Shown one piece after another: positions 33,542-41,863 of a DNA stretch of 64,000 bases. The translations under genes and the position numbers were made by a program. Location of the stretch: the NCBI RefSeq assembly GCF_026242045.1, contig NZ_JAPJDO010000027.1:21682-85681 (forward strand), given 5' to 3'. Within the stretch, counting starts at the first letter, position 1. Each line of letters opens with the position of its first letter. A model generated the notes under the pieces. It saw only the letters and a list, made by a program, of their open reading frames with translations. It was not told where the DNA came from and searched no databases. Origin of the DNA: Mycobacterium pinniadriaticum (lineage in GTDB: Bacteria; Actinomycetota; Actinomycetes; Mycobacteriales; Mycobacteriaceae).

Positions 33542-34189
33542 CTAGAGCGGGAGGCTGCGGCCCAGAATGGCGAAGGCCCGCGGGTCACCGGCGAAGTGGT
33601 AGCCGCGGATGATGTCGGTGAAGCCCAGTCGCCGATACAGTCGCCAGGCGCGGTTGGCCTCGCCGATGATCTCCGGGGTGGACAGCAGCACGTGGGCCTC
33701 GCGCCGGCCGGTCAGCAACCGACGGGCCAGCGCTTCGCCGAGTCCGCGGCCCTGAGCACCCGGGTGGATGTGCAGCTCGGTGAGCTCGAAGTAGTTGCTC
33801 ATCAGCCGGTTGATCTCGTCGGCCGGCACGCCGATGCGGCGCAACCCGGCTACCACCTGCTGCTGCCACCATTGATCGGGGGCGCCGCAGTAGCCATAGG
33901 CGATGCCGAGCAGGGGAGCACCGGACAGCTGTTCGGCGCAGGGCTGTTCGCCGGCAGCGATATCGGTCTCGACGGCCGCGACGGCCTTCCATCCGTATCG
34001 ACGGGTGTGCTCGACCCACATGGCCGCCCGCTGGCCTTCGGTGCCGCGGGGATAGCGCATGGCGTCGACATACACGGTCAGCGCGTCGTTGAGGCGGTGC
34101 GCCATGTCGTTGGGCGACAGATCGATGAGGAAAGTCGCCAACGCTTCGGTGTCCTTCGTCGCTGCGGATCGGTCGGGGTGTATCGCCAT
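33542..34189 (-). CDS. GNAT-family N-acetyltransferase (Rv2170-like)
   Basis: A 215-residue acetyltransferase. The acetyl-CoA-binding signature HIHPGAQGRGLGEALARRLL (a Q/RxxGxG/A loop) and the C-terminal ANRAWRLYRRLGFTDI block are clear. Before them is an alpha-helical region and LLGIAYGYCGAPDQWWQQQV. In M. tuberculosis Rv2170 has been linked to acetylation of metabolic enzymes and of isoniazid; whether that holds here is unknown. The ATG at 34189 is used. It lies behind lppM with 23 bases between. Confidence 0.88.
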   Translation of the reverse strand: MAIHPDRSAATKDTEALATFLIDLSPNDMAHRLNDALTVYVDAMRYPRGTEGQRAAMWVEHTRRYGWKAVAAVETDIAAGEQPCAEQLSGAPLLGIAYGYCGAPDQWWQQQVVAGLRRIGVPADEINRLMSNYFELTELHIHPGAQGRGLGEALARRLLTGRREAHVLLSTPEIIGEANRAWRLYRRLGFTDIIRGYHFAGDPRAFAILGRSLPL

Positions 34190-34412
34190 TATCGGTGCAC
34201 TCCGGCCCGACCCTCACCAGTGCGGTGATGACGAGCCCCTTACCTGGTGGTGGCGGGGACAGAACAACCCCTGGACACAGCTACAATCGGGTGGACCAAC
34301 TAGGTGGTACGGCGCACTTTCACCTCGTATCATTTGGTTAGTCGCCCGGGTCATCGCTGGGCAGCCAAGTTTTATCGGAATCGTGACCGGCCGTGTTGGC
34401 AAGGAGGGACGA

Positions 34413-34820
34413 ATGCCACTCTCCGATCATGAGCAGCGCATGCTCGACCAGATCGAGAGCGCTCTCTATGCCGAGGATCCCAAGTTCGCCTCGAGCGTGC
34501 GGGGCGGAACTCTGCGGGCTCCGTCCACGCGCAGGCGACTGCAGGGTGCCGGCCTGTTCGTGATCGGCCTGGCGATGCTGGTTGCCGGTATCGCTTTCCC
34601 GGCCACGCGGATCGGCGACTTCGCGATTCTGTCGGTGGTGGGCTTCGTGGTCATGTTCGCCGGGGTCGTGTTCGCGATCACCGGCCCGCGGGTCGCCGGC
34701 GGGCGGGACAAGTCCGGCCCGTCCTCCTCGGCCGGCCCGCGTCAGCGCAAGCCCAAGGGCGGCGGGGGCTCGTTCACCAGCCGCATGGAGGATCGCTTCC
34801 GCCGTCGCTTCGACGAGTAG
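34413..34820 (+). CDS. DUF3040 membrane protein (Rv2169c-like)
   Basis: A 135-residue protein with the DUF3040 N-terminal block PLSDHEQRMLDQIESALYAEDPKFA. Two transmembrane helices follow (about 48-66 and 72-91), with a basic, Gly/Ser-rich C-terminal tail. The ATG at 34413 has a strong ribosome site (AAGGAGGG, 34401-34408). The function of the family is unknown. It is the last gene before the dcw cluster and is followed by a good terminator. The 223 bases upstream, between it and the divergent acetyltransferase, contain a TACAAT box but no convincing -35. Confidence 0.88.
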   Translation: MPLSDHEQRMLDQIESALYAEDPKFASSVRGGTLRAPSTRRRLQGAGLFVIGLAMLVAGIAFPATRIGDFAILSVVGFVVMFAGVVFAITGPRVAGGRDKSGPSSSAGPRQRKPKGGGGSFTSRMEDRFRRRFDE

Positions 34821-34836
34821 AGGCGGATTTTCGCAC

Positions 34837-34866
34837 ACGGGGTAGCCGATCGGCTGCCCCGTTTTT
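34837..34866 (+). terminator. Intrinsic terminator after the DUF3040 gene
   Basis: An 11-base-pair stem, ACGGGGTAGCC (34837-34847) and GGCTGCCCCGT (34852-34862), with one T-G wobble and a GATC loop. It is followed by a TTTT run (34863-34866). It insulates the dcw cluster from upstream transcription. Confidence 0.88.
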
Positions 34867-35043
34867 GTCGGCGCGGCACGGCGCGCCAGTGCCGAGATCG
34901 ACACGATGATCGGCGATTCGCTGCAACCGCAGCCTTGGTGTCGATTTCGTAACCGTCCAACCCTCCCCACTCCGCCCCACCAGCGCTTGAACTGGGCATT
35001 TGTCGACTGCCCTAGTGCTGGCGAGCGTCTCTGAGCACTGTCG

Positions 35044-35119
35044 GTGGCAGAAAGTGGTGGATGCTGCCCAAAATCAGGGGTCATGGTGGAGCAAAGTGGG
35101 GGATTGTGGGGTATTGTGG
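35044..35119 (+). promoter_or_regulatory. MraZ operator: GTGG direct repeats with 10-bp period
   Basis: GTGG occurs at 35086, 35096, 35106 and 35116, spaced exactly 10 bases, with the central ones reading GTGGG. A further pair with the same 10-base spacing lies at 35044 and 35054. MraZ is known to bind direct repeats of this kind upstream of its own gene and to repress the dcw cluster. The four-repeat block ends 65 bases before mraZ. A TTGAAC at 34987 with CCTAGT 18 bases later is a weak candidate promoter upstream of the operator. Confidence 0.8.
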
Positions 35120-35183
35120 CCGTTAACGGAGCGACGGCTCCGAGGGGCTGGGGCTCCAGCAGGTGTGAAGGGATGTGCGCAGC

Positions 35184-35615
35184 ATGTTTCTCGGCACCTA
35201 CACGCCCAAGCTCGACGACAAAGGGCGGCTGACGCTACCCGCCAAGTTTCGTGACGCGCTGGCAGGAGGTTTGATGGTCACCAAGAGCCAAGACCACAGC
35301 CTGGCCGTCTATCCGCGCGCGGAGTTCGAACAGCTGGCCCGGCGGGCTACCCAGACGTCGCGCAGCAACCCGGAGGCGCGTGCCTTCCTGCGCAACCTGG
35401 CGGCCGGCACCGACGAACAGCATCCCGACTCCCAAGGTCGGATCACCCTGTCCGCGGACCATCGGCGCTACGCCAATCTGTCCAAGGACTGCGTGGTGAT
35501 CGGTGCCGTCGACTTCCTCGAGATCTGGGACGCCCAGGCCTGGCAGGAATACCAAGAAACCCACGAAGAGAACTTCTCCGCGGCCAGCGATGAAGCACTC
35601 AGCGACATCATCTGA
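35184..35615 (+). CDS. mraZ: Transcriptional regulator MraZ
   Basis: A 143-residue AbrB-like regulator with two MraZ repeats. The first holds FLGTYTPKLDDKGRLTLPAKFRD. The second has DSQGRITLSADHRRYANL. The family forms ring-shaped oligomers and represses the dcw operon through direct repeats, which are present upstream (35044-35119). The ATG at 35184 is the canonical start; GTG 35175 three codons upstream is not needed. First gene of the division cluster. Homologue of Rv2166c. Confidence 0.96.
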   Translation: MFLGTYTPKLDDKGRLTLPAKFRDALAGGLMVTKSQDHSLAVYPRAEFEQLARRATQTSRSNPEARAFLRNLAAGTDEQHPDSQGRITLSADHRRYANLSKDCVVIGAVDFLEIWDAQAWQEYQETHEENFSAASDEALSDII

Positions 35616-36777
35616 GCTGGTCGCCCAGCCGGAGGTAGCCCGTGCATCGTGGCCTCTGCCCGAACCGACCCTGACGTACTTCCCCAACGCCAGGTTCGCG
35701 ATCTCGGACAGGGACCTCGGTGCAGGGGCGCGCAGTGCCCGAATCGGTGCGAGGCCGCACCGCGAATCACCCGGAGGCCCCGTCGTGGTTGACGAAACCG
35801 ACCACGGGCACGTCCCCGTCCTGCTGGACCGCTGTCTGGAGATTCTGGGCCCGGCGCTGCGCAGGCCGGGGGCCGTCCTCGTCGATGGCACGCTGGGGGC
35901 CGGCGGACATGCCGAGCGGTTCCTGTCCGAGTTCGGTGAACTGCGGCTGATCGGCCTCGACCGCGACCCCGGCGCGCTGGCGACCGCCCGAGCACGGCTG
36001 GCGCCGTTCGCCGATCGAGTCACCCTGGTCCACACCCGGTACGACGGCATCGCCGATGCGCTTGACCAAGCCGGTTGCCCGCCTTCGGGTTCAGTCGACG
36101 GTGTGCTGCTCGACCTGGGGGTTTCCTCGATGCAGCTCGACCAGCCCGAGCGCGGGTTCTCCTACGCAAAGGACGCTCCGCTCGACATGCGGATGGACAC
36201 CGACGCCACGCTGACCGCCGCGGAGATTCTCAACACCTACGACCGTGCCGCGCTGACGGACATCCTGCGCCGCTTCGGCGAGGAGAAATTCGCGCACCGG
36301 ATCGCGGGCCTGATCGTCGAGCGCCGCCAACAGGCGCCGCTGTCCACCACCGGCGAGCTCGTAGAGATCATCTATCGCGGGATTCCGGCACCGGCCAGGC
36401 GGACCGGCGGTCACCCCGCCAAGCGAACCTTTCAGGCCCTGCGGATCGCCGTAAACGCCGAGCTCGATTCGCTGTCGGCGGCCCTGCCCGCGGCGCTGGC
36501 CGCGCTGCGCCCGGGCGGGCGCATCGTGGTGATGTCGTATCAGTCGCTGGAGGACCGGATCGTCAAGACCGCGTTCGCCGCGGCGACCGCATCCCGTACG
36601 CCCGAGGGTCTTCCGGTCGAATTACCGGGCTACGAGCCGGAATTCCGTGCCCTCACCCGCGGTGCCGAACGCGCCGGCGCCGATGAAATCGAACGCAATC
36701 CGCGCAGTGCGCCGGTCCGGCTGCGGGCACTGGAACGCGTGATGCCGGGCAACCCGCGACGGGGAGGGGAGAGCTGA
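35590..36777 (+). CDS. rsmH: 16S rRNA (cytosine-1402 N4)-methyltransferase RsmH
   Basis: An S-adenosylmethionine-dependent methylase of C1402 in 16S rRNA (older name MraW). Visible family motifs are HVPVLLDRCLEIL, VDGTLGAGGHAE (cofactor loop), LIGLDRDP, DGVLLDLGVSSMQLD, GHPAKRTFQALRIAVN and the C-terminal NPRSAPVRLRALER. ATG 35590 gives 395 residues, close to the M. tuberculosis length, and includes a remembered conserved stretch (TYFPNARFAISDRDLGAGA). GTG 35785, after GGAGG, gives a canonical 330-residue enzyme. I favour the longer form for the conservation but both may be used. It overlaps mraZ by 26 bases if long. Confidence 0.93.
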   Translation: MKHSATSSELVAQPEVARASWPLPEPTLTYFPNARFAISDRDLGAGARSARIGARPHRESPGGPVVVDETDHGHVPVLLDRCLEILGPALRRPGAVLVDGTLGAGGHAERFLSEFGELRLIGLDRDPGALATARARLAPFADRVTLVHTRYDGIADALDQAGCPPSGSVDGVLLDLGVSSMQLDQPERGFSYAKDAPLDMRMDTDATLTAAEILNTYDRAALTDILRRFGEEKFAHRIAGLIVERRQQAPLSTTGELVEIIYRGIPAPARRTGGHPAKRTFQALRIAVNAELDSLSAALPAALAALRPGGRIVVMSYQSLEDRIVKTAFAAATASRTPEGLPVELPGYEPEFRALTRGAERAGADEIERNPRSAPVRLRALERVMPGNPRRGGES

Positions 36778-37916
36778 TGAAGGTGGGGCGCAAGCCAGCC
36801 GGTTTGGCTGATCGTCGAGAAGTCAAGGGGGAAGCCAGGAAAGCCAAGAAGGGTTCGGCCAAGAAGAAGGCGGCAGCCGGAGCCGCCACCGCGCGGCGCC
36901 GCGGTCAGGACAGTCCGGCGCGACCCGGGCGCGCGTCGGCGCGCCGGCCCCACGAGCCGCGCGCACTACGTCAGGGACCGCAGACCGCGCCCGCCGCCCG
37001 GCCGGCCGAACGCCCGGCGCGGGCCAAGAACACCAGCCAGGCCAAGGCCCGGGCGAAGGCCCGGAAGGCCAAGGCGCCCAAAGTCGTCCGGCCACCACTG
37101 CGCGACCGGCTGATCGCCCGGCTGGCCGAAATCGATCTGCGGCCACAAACGCTGATGGCCAAGGTCCCGTTCGTGGTGTTGGTCATCGGGTCGCTCGGTG
37201 TCGGCCTGGCGGTCACCCTGTGGCTGTCCACCGACGCCGCGCAGCGCTCCTATCAGCTGGGCGCCGCCCGCTCCACGAACGAGGCGCTCTCCCAGCAGAA
37301 GGAGGCGCTGGAGCGCGACGTGCTGGAGGCCGAGTCCGCGCCCGCGCTGGCGGAGTCCGCCCGCAACCTGGGCATGATCCCGTCGAAAGACACCGCTCAT
37401 CTGGTGCAGGACCCGACGGGTAACTGGACCGTGGTGGGCAAGCCGAAGCCGGCCGAAGGTGTGCCCCCACCTCCGCTGAACAACAAGCTTCCCGACGACA
37501 AGCCGCCCGCCCCGGCGGCGCCGGCACCCCCGGCCGCGCCCGTGCCGAAGCCGGGTAGCTCACCCGAGGTTCCGGTGCGTGTCCTGCCGACTCCGCTGGG
37601 TGGGCTGCCGTTGAATGGTGCTGTGACCCTGCCACCCAACGCCGGGACAGTGCCGCCCGGCGCATTGGTTTCACCGGGCCAGCTCCCGATGCCCGGCCAG
37701 CTTGCGGTGCCGGGCCAATTGCCGGCCCAGCCGCCCGCGCCCGGTGCGCTGGGACTGCCCGCGCCCGTCGCCCAGCCCGCCGCGCCCGCCCTGCCCGCGC
37801 CGCCGGTGGCTCCGCCAGCCCCGCCGGCTCCGGTTGATGTCCAGCCCGTGCCGCCTGCCCCGCCACCGGTGGTTCCGCCGGTCGCGCCCGTCGCGCCCGC
37901 CGGAGCCGGGCAGTGA
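36777..37916 (+). CDS. FtsL-like septal membrane protein (Rv2164c-like)
   Basis: A 379-residue single-pass protein in the ftsL position. The N-terminal cytosolic region (1-125) is extremely rich in Lys, Arg and Ala. There is one transmembrane helix (about 128-150) and a periplasmic coiled coil (about 155-200; ARSTNEALSQQKEALERDVLEAESA). A roughly 165-residue Pro/Ala tail with PGQL-type repeats follows. FtsL partners FtsQ and a FtsB-like protein to activate septal wall synthesis; the coiled coil and location fit. The ATG at 36777 overlaps the rsmH stop by one base; the 3' end overlaps pbpB by 4 (GTGA). Confidence 0.88.
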   Translation: MKVGRKPAGLADRREVKGEARKAKKGSAKKKAAAGAATARRRGQDSPARPGRASARRPHEPRALRQGPQTAPAARPAERPARAKNTSQAKARAKARKAKAPKVVRPPLRDRLIARLAEIDLRPQTLMAKVPFVVLVIGSLGVGLAVTLWLSTDAAQRSYQLGAARSTNEALSQQKEALERDVLEAESAPALAESARNLGMIPSKDTAHLVQDPTGNWTVVGKPKPAEGVPPPPLNNKLPDDKPPAPAAPAPPAAPVPKPGSSPEVPVRVLPTPLGGLPLNGAVTLPPNAGTVPPGALVSPGQLPMPGQLAVPGQLPAQPPAPGALGLPAPVAQPAAPALPAPPVAPPAPPAPVDVQPVPPAPPPVVPPVAPVAPAGAGQ

Positions 37917-39838
37917 GCCGCCGGCGCGACAGGTCCGACAAGTCCGCGTCCCGCCCCGCCAAGGCCGCGCCCGAGACCGGGCCGGGACGTCCGGCCAAGG
38001 CGCGGCGCACCCGCGAGGTACTGGAAAGCGGCTCCCGGACAGCGTCGTTCGTGTTCCGTCATCGGGCGGGCAACATTGTCATCTTCCTCGCCCTGGCGGT
38101 GGCCGCGGCGCAGCTGTTCAACCTTCAGGTGCCAAAGGCTGCCGGCCTGCGCGCCGAGGCCGCCGGCCAGCTCAAGGTGACCGACGTCGAGAAGGCGGTC
38201 CGCGGCAGCATCATCGACCGCAACTTTGACAAGCTGGCCTTCACCATCGAGGCGAGGGCGCTGACCTTCCAGCCGACCAAGATCCGCAAGCAGCTGACCG
38301 AGGCCAAGGAGAAGTCGCCCGCCGCACCGGATCCCGACAAGCGGCTCGTCCAGATCGCCACCGATGTGGCGGCCAAGCTCGACAACAAGCCCGATGCGGC
38401 GACCCTGTTGAAGAAGTTGCGCAGTAATGAGACCTTCGTCTACCTCGCTCGCGCCGTCGATCCGGCCATCGCCGAGGCCATCACCAAGAAGTTCCCCGAG
38501 GTCGGCGCCGAGCGTCAGGATCTTCGCCAGTATCCCGGTGGTTCGCTCGCGGCCAACGTCGTCGGGGGCATCGACTGGGACGGTCACGGCCTGCTCGGCC
38601 TCGAGGACGCGATGGATTCGACGCTGTCGGGTACCGACGGTTCCATCACCTACGACCGCGGGTCCGACGGCGTCGTGATCCCCGGCAGCTACCGCAACAA
38701 GCATGACGCCGTCAACGGCGCGACGGTACAGCTCACCATCGACGACGACATCCAGTTCTACGTCCAGCAGCAGGTCCAGCTCGCCAAGGACGCCTCCGGC
38801 GCCAAGAACGTCTCCGCGGTGGTGCTGGACGCGAAAACCGGTGAAGTGCTGGCCATGTCGAACGACAACACCTTCGACCCCAGCCAGGACATCGGGCGCC
38901 AGCAAGACAAGCAGATGGGCAACCTCTCCGTTACGTCGCCCTACGAGCCGGGCTCGGTGAACAAGATCGTCACCGCCGCATCGGTGATCGAGTACGGACT
39001 GTCGAATCCCGATGAGGTCCTCCAAGTTCCCGGTGCGATCAACATGGGCGGTGTCAGCGTGCACGACGCCTGGGACCACGGCGTCATGCCCTACACCACC
39101 ACCGGTGTGTTCGGAAAGTCCTCCAACGTCGGCACCTTGATGCTGGCCCAGCGGGTCGGGCCGGAACGCTACTACGACATGCTCGGCAAGTTCGGGCTCG
39201 GCCAGCGCACCAACGTCGGCCTGCCCGGTGAGAGTGCGGGTCTGGTTCCGCCGATCGACCAGTGGTCGGGCAGCACCTTCTCCAACCTGCCTATCGGGCA
39301 GGGCCTTTCGATGACGTTGCTGCAGATGACGGGCATGTACCAGGCCATTGCCAATGACGGGCTGCGCATCCCGCCGCGCATCGTCAAGGCCACCGTCGCC
39401 GCGGACGGTACCCGCACCGACGAACCGCGGCCCGCCGGCATCCGGGTGGTCTCGCCGGAAACCGCCCGCACGGTGCGCAACATGTTCCGGGCCATCGTCC
39501 AGCGCGACCCGATGGGCTATCAGCAGGGCACCGGGCCGGCGGCTGCGGTCGACGGCTACCAGATCGCCGGCAAGACCGGCACGGCGCAACAGATCAACCC
39601 GGCCTGTGGCTGCTACTACAGCGACGTCTACTGGATCACCTTCGCCGGGATGGCACCCGCCGACGATCCGCGCTACGTGATCGGCATCATGATGGACAAC
39701 CCGCAGCGCAACGCCGACGGTTCGGCCGGTCACTCGGCGGCGCCGCTGTTTCACAACATCGCGGCCTGGCTGCTGCAGCGGCAGAACGTCCCGCTCTCGG
39801 CCGATCCCGGCCCGCCGCTGATCCTGGAGGCCATTTAG
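37913..39838 (+). CDS. pbpB: Septal peptidoglycan transpeptidase PbpB (FtsI/PBP3)
   Basis: A class B penicillin-binding protein of 641 residues, the division-specific D,D-transpeptidase that works with FtsW. It has a basic cytosolic tail (1-50), a transmembrane helix (about 53-70) and a PBP dimerisation domain (about 95-310). The transpeptidase domain has the active Ser348 in PGSVNK, SSN in FGKSSNVGT and the KTG box in AGKTGTAQQ. Tail residues 590-641 lack PASTA repeats. The GTG at 37913 overlaps the ftsL-like stop. Homologue of Rv2163c. An unusual arylsulfatase remnant follows. Confidence 0.96.
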   Translation: MSRRRDRSDKSASRPAKAAPETGPGRPAKARRTREVLESGSRTASFVFRHRAGNIVIFLALAVAAAQLFNLQVPKAAGLRAEAAGQLKVTDVEKAVRGSIIDRNFDKLAFTIEARALTFQPTKIRKQLTEAKEKSPAAPDPDKRLVQIATDVAAKLDNKPDAATLLKKLRSNETFVYLARAVDPAIAEAITKKFPEVGAERQDLRQYPGGSLAANVVGGIDWDGHGLLGLEDAMDSTLSGTDGSITYDRGSDGVVIPGSYRNKHDAVNGATVQLTIDDDIQFYVQQQVQLAKDASGAKNVSAVVLDAKTGEVLAMSNDNTFDPSQDIGRQQDKQMGNLSVTSPYEPGSVNKIVTAASVIEYGLSNPDEVLQVPGAINMGGVSVHDAWDHGVMPYTTTGVFGKSSNVGTLMLAQRVGPERYYDMLGKFGLGQRTNVGLPGESAGLVPPIDQWSGSTFSNLPIGQGLSMTLLQMTGMYQAIANDGLRIPPRIVKATVAADGTRTDEPRPAGIRVVSPETARTVRNMFRAIVQRDPMGYQQGTGPAAAVDGYQIAGKTGTAQQINPACGCYYSDVYWITFAGMAPADDPRYVIGIMMDNPQRNADGSAGHSAAPLFHNIAAWLLQRQNVPLSADPGPPLILEAI

Positions 39839-39867
39839 CCGACCGACTCTCCGGCCCGGAATGGTGA

Positions 39868-40239
39868 TTCCCCACGCAGGGCGGCCGACGGGCCGACAAG
39901 GAGTTCGTCTCGGAAACCCTCACCCCCGGAAAGCACTCGCTGGGGGTCGAGTTCACCCGGGAAAGTGCCGGCAAGTACGGCGAATCCCTCGGAACCGCCG
40001 CGCTCTACGTCGACGACAAGGTTGTGACCAAGGGGCCGATGCGGGCCCAGGTGGGCAAGTTCACCCTCGCCGGCGACGGCCTGTGCGTCGGGTTCGACAG
40101 CGGTGACAACGTGTCGCAGCAGTACCAGAACCCGGGGACCTTCACCGGCGGGACCATCCAGGGCGTCGCGATCGACGTCAGCGAGGAGGTCTACGTCGAC
40201 CTGGAGCGAGAGGCCGCCGCCGCACTGGCGCGGGACTGA
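39868..40239 (+). pseudogene. Arylsulfatase C-terminal remnant
   Basis: The frame is open from 39868 with no start until an internal GTG/ATG around 40024-40039. It encodes about 123 residues resembling the C-terminal domain of mycobacterial arylsulfatases: PGKHSLGVEFTRE, ESLGTAALYVDDKVV, QVGKFTLAGDGLCVGFDSG, FTGGTIQGVAIDVSEEVYVD. The N-terminal catalytic domain, with the CxPxR sulfatase signature, is absent, so no active enzyme can be made. It sits between pbpB and murE, where M. tuberculosis also carries extra genes (PE_PGRS38 to Rv2159c). A short protein from an internal start cannot be excluded. Confidence 0.8.
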
Positions 40240-40312
40240 CGGGGGAGCCGGGTCGGCCATTCCTGCGTGGTGGCCGAGCCTGCCGGGTCGCGCTGGGTAG
40301 GGTGACAACCCG

Positions 40313-41863
40313 ATGACCACCCCGCTGCGGCCCCGCTCCACCCCGGCGCTGACCCTGCCGACGCTGGCCGCCCGGGTCGGCGCCGTGCCTGCCGCCGGTG
40401 GTGCGCTACCCGGGGTCCGCATCACCGGGGTCACCCTGCGCGGCCAGGACGCCCAGGCCGGCGACCTGTTCGCCGCGCTGCCCGGTTCGTCGTCGCACGG
40501 GGCGCAGTACGCCGGGGCGGCGATCGGGGCCGGCGCCGTCGCGGTGCTCACTGACGCCGCCGGTGTTGCCGTCGTCCACGATCGGCTCGGTGACCCGGCC
40601 CCGGTCCCGGTCCTGCTACATCCCGCGCCCCGCTCGGTGCTGGGGGAAGTGGCGGCGGCGGTGTACGGCCACCCATCGGATCGGGTGGTGGTCCTCGGTG
40701 TCACCGGCACATCCGGCAAGACCACCACGACCCACCTGATCGAGGCCGGACTGCAGTCGGCGGAGCGTACCCCTGGCCTGATCGGCACCGTCGGTGTCCG
40801 GATCGCCGGTTCCGATGTGCCCAGCGCGCTGACCACCCCGGAAGCGCCGGCGCTGCAGGCGCTGCTGGCCGTGATGGCCGAGCGCGGCGTCGACACCGCC
40901 GTCATGGAGGTTTCCAGTCACGCGCTCGAGCTGGGCCGCACCGACGGAATCCGGTTCGCCGTGGGCGGGTTCACCAACCTGTCCCGCGACCACCTCGACT
41001 TCCATCCCACGATGGCGGCCTACTTCGAGGCCAAGGCCCGGTTGTTCGATCCGGCCTCGCCGGCGCATGCTGCCGTTTCGGTGATCTGCGTGGACGACGA
41101 CGCCGGCCGCGATATGGCCCGCCGCGTCGCCGACGCGGTGACGGTGTCCGCCGACGGCCACCCGGCGGATTGGCGGGCCGAGGGGGTCGTGGTCCTTGAC
41201 GGCGGCGGGCAGGAGTTCACCGCGGTGGATCCCGCCGGCGTCCACCACCGGCTGCGAATCCGCCTGCCGGGCCGCTACAACGTCGCCAACGCCCTGTTGG
41301 CGCTCGCGATGTTGGACGCCGTCGGGGTGTCGCCCGAACAGGCGGCCCCCGGCCTGCGCGACGCCTCGGTGCCGGGCCGGTTGGAACCGGTCGAGCGCGG
41401 CCAGGATTTCCTGGCGGTGGTGGACTACGCGCACAAGCCCGGTGCATTGCAGGCGGTGCTGGAAACGCTGCGGCGACCGCGGGGCCGGCTGGCGGTGGTG
41501 TTCGGCGCGGGCGGCGACCGCGATCCGGGTAAGCGAGAACCCATGGGCCGCATCGCCGCTGAGCTCGCCGACCTGGTGGTCGTCACCGATGACAACCCGC
41601 GCAGTGAGGCCCCCGAGGCTATCCGGGCGGCCATCCTGGCCGGCGCCGGGCAGGCCGACCGTGACCCGGCGGCCGAGGTCGTCGAGATCGGGGACCGGCG
41701 TGCGGCGATCCGGCACGTCGTCGGGTGGGCTCGCGGCGGGGACGTGGTGGTGATCGCGGGTAAGGGACACGAGACGGGCCAGACCGCGGCCGGGCAGACC
41801 CGGCCCTTCGACGACCGGGCGGAACTCGCGGCCGCCCTCGAGGCGCGAGGAGCGGCGCGATGA
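40313..41863 (+). CDS. murE: UDP-MurNAc-L-Ala-D-Glu : meso-diaminopimelate ligase MurE
   Basis: The ATP-dependent ligase adding the third stem-peptide residue in the cytosol. The 516-residue product has the ATP loop VTGTSGKTTTTH, the SSHALELGR block and NLSRDHLDFH. The DNPR box (TDDNPRSEAPE) is the signature of meso-diaminopimelate specificity. The ATG at 40313 is used. A TAGGGT box (40298-40303) ends 9 bases upstream and could provide a private promoter after the interruption by the sulfatase remnant. The 3' end overlaps murF by 4 bases. Homologue of Rv2158c. Confidence 0.96.
   Translation: MTTPLRPRSTPALTLPTLAARVGAVPAAGGALPGVRITGVTLRGQDAQAGDLFAALPGSSSHGAQYAGAAIGAGAVAVLTDAAGVAVVHDRLGDPAPVPVLLHPAPRSVLGEVAAAVYGHPSDRVVVLGVTGTSGKTTTTHLIEAGLQSAERTPGLIGTVGVRIAGSDVPSALTTPEAPALQALLAVMAERGVDTAVMEVSSHALELGRTDGIRFAVGGFTNLSRDHLDFHPTMAAYFEAKARLFDPASPAHAAVSVICVDDDAGRDMARRVADAVTVSADGHPADWRAEGVVVLDGGGQEFTAVDPAGVHHRLRIRLPGRYNVANALLALAMLDAVGVSPEQAAPGLRDASVPGRLEPVERGQDFLAVVDYAHKPGALQAVLETLRRPRGRLAVVFGAGGDRDPGKREPMGRIAAELADLVVVTDDNPRSEAPEAIRAAILAGAGQADRDPAAEVVEIGDRRAAIRHVVGWARGGDVVVIAGKGHETGQTAAGQTRPFDDRAELAAALEARGAAR

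Noticed and set aside
37397..39754. A 785-codon open frame on the minus strand across the ftsL-like gene and pbpB
   Set aside because: It lies wholly antisense to well-recognised genes, has low-complexity composition typical of high-GC shadow frames, and shows no family motif.
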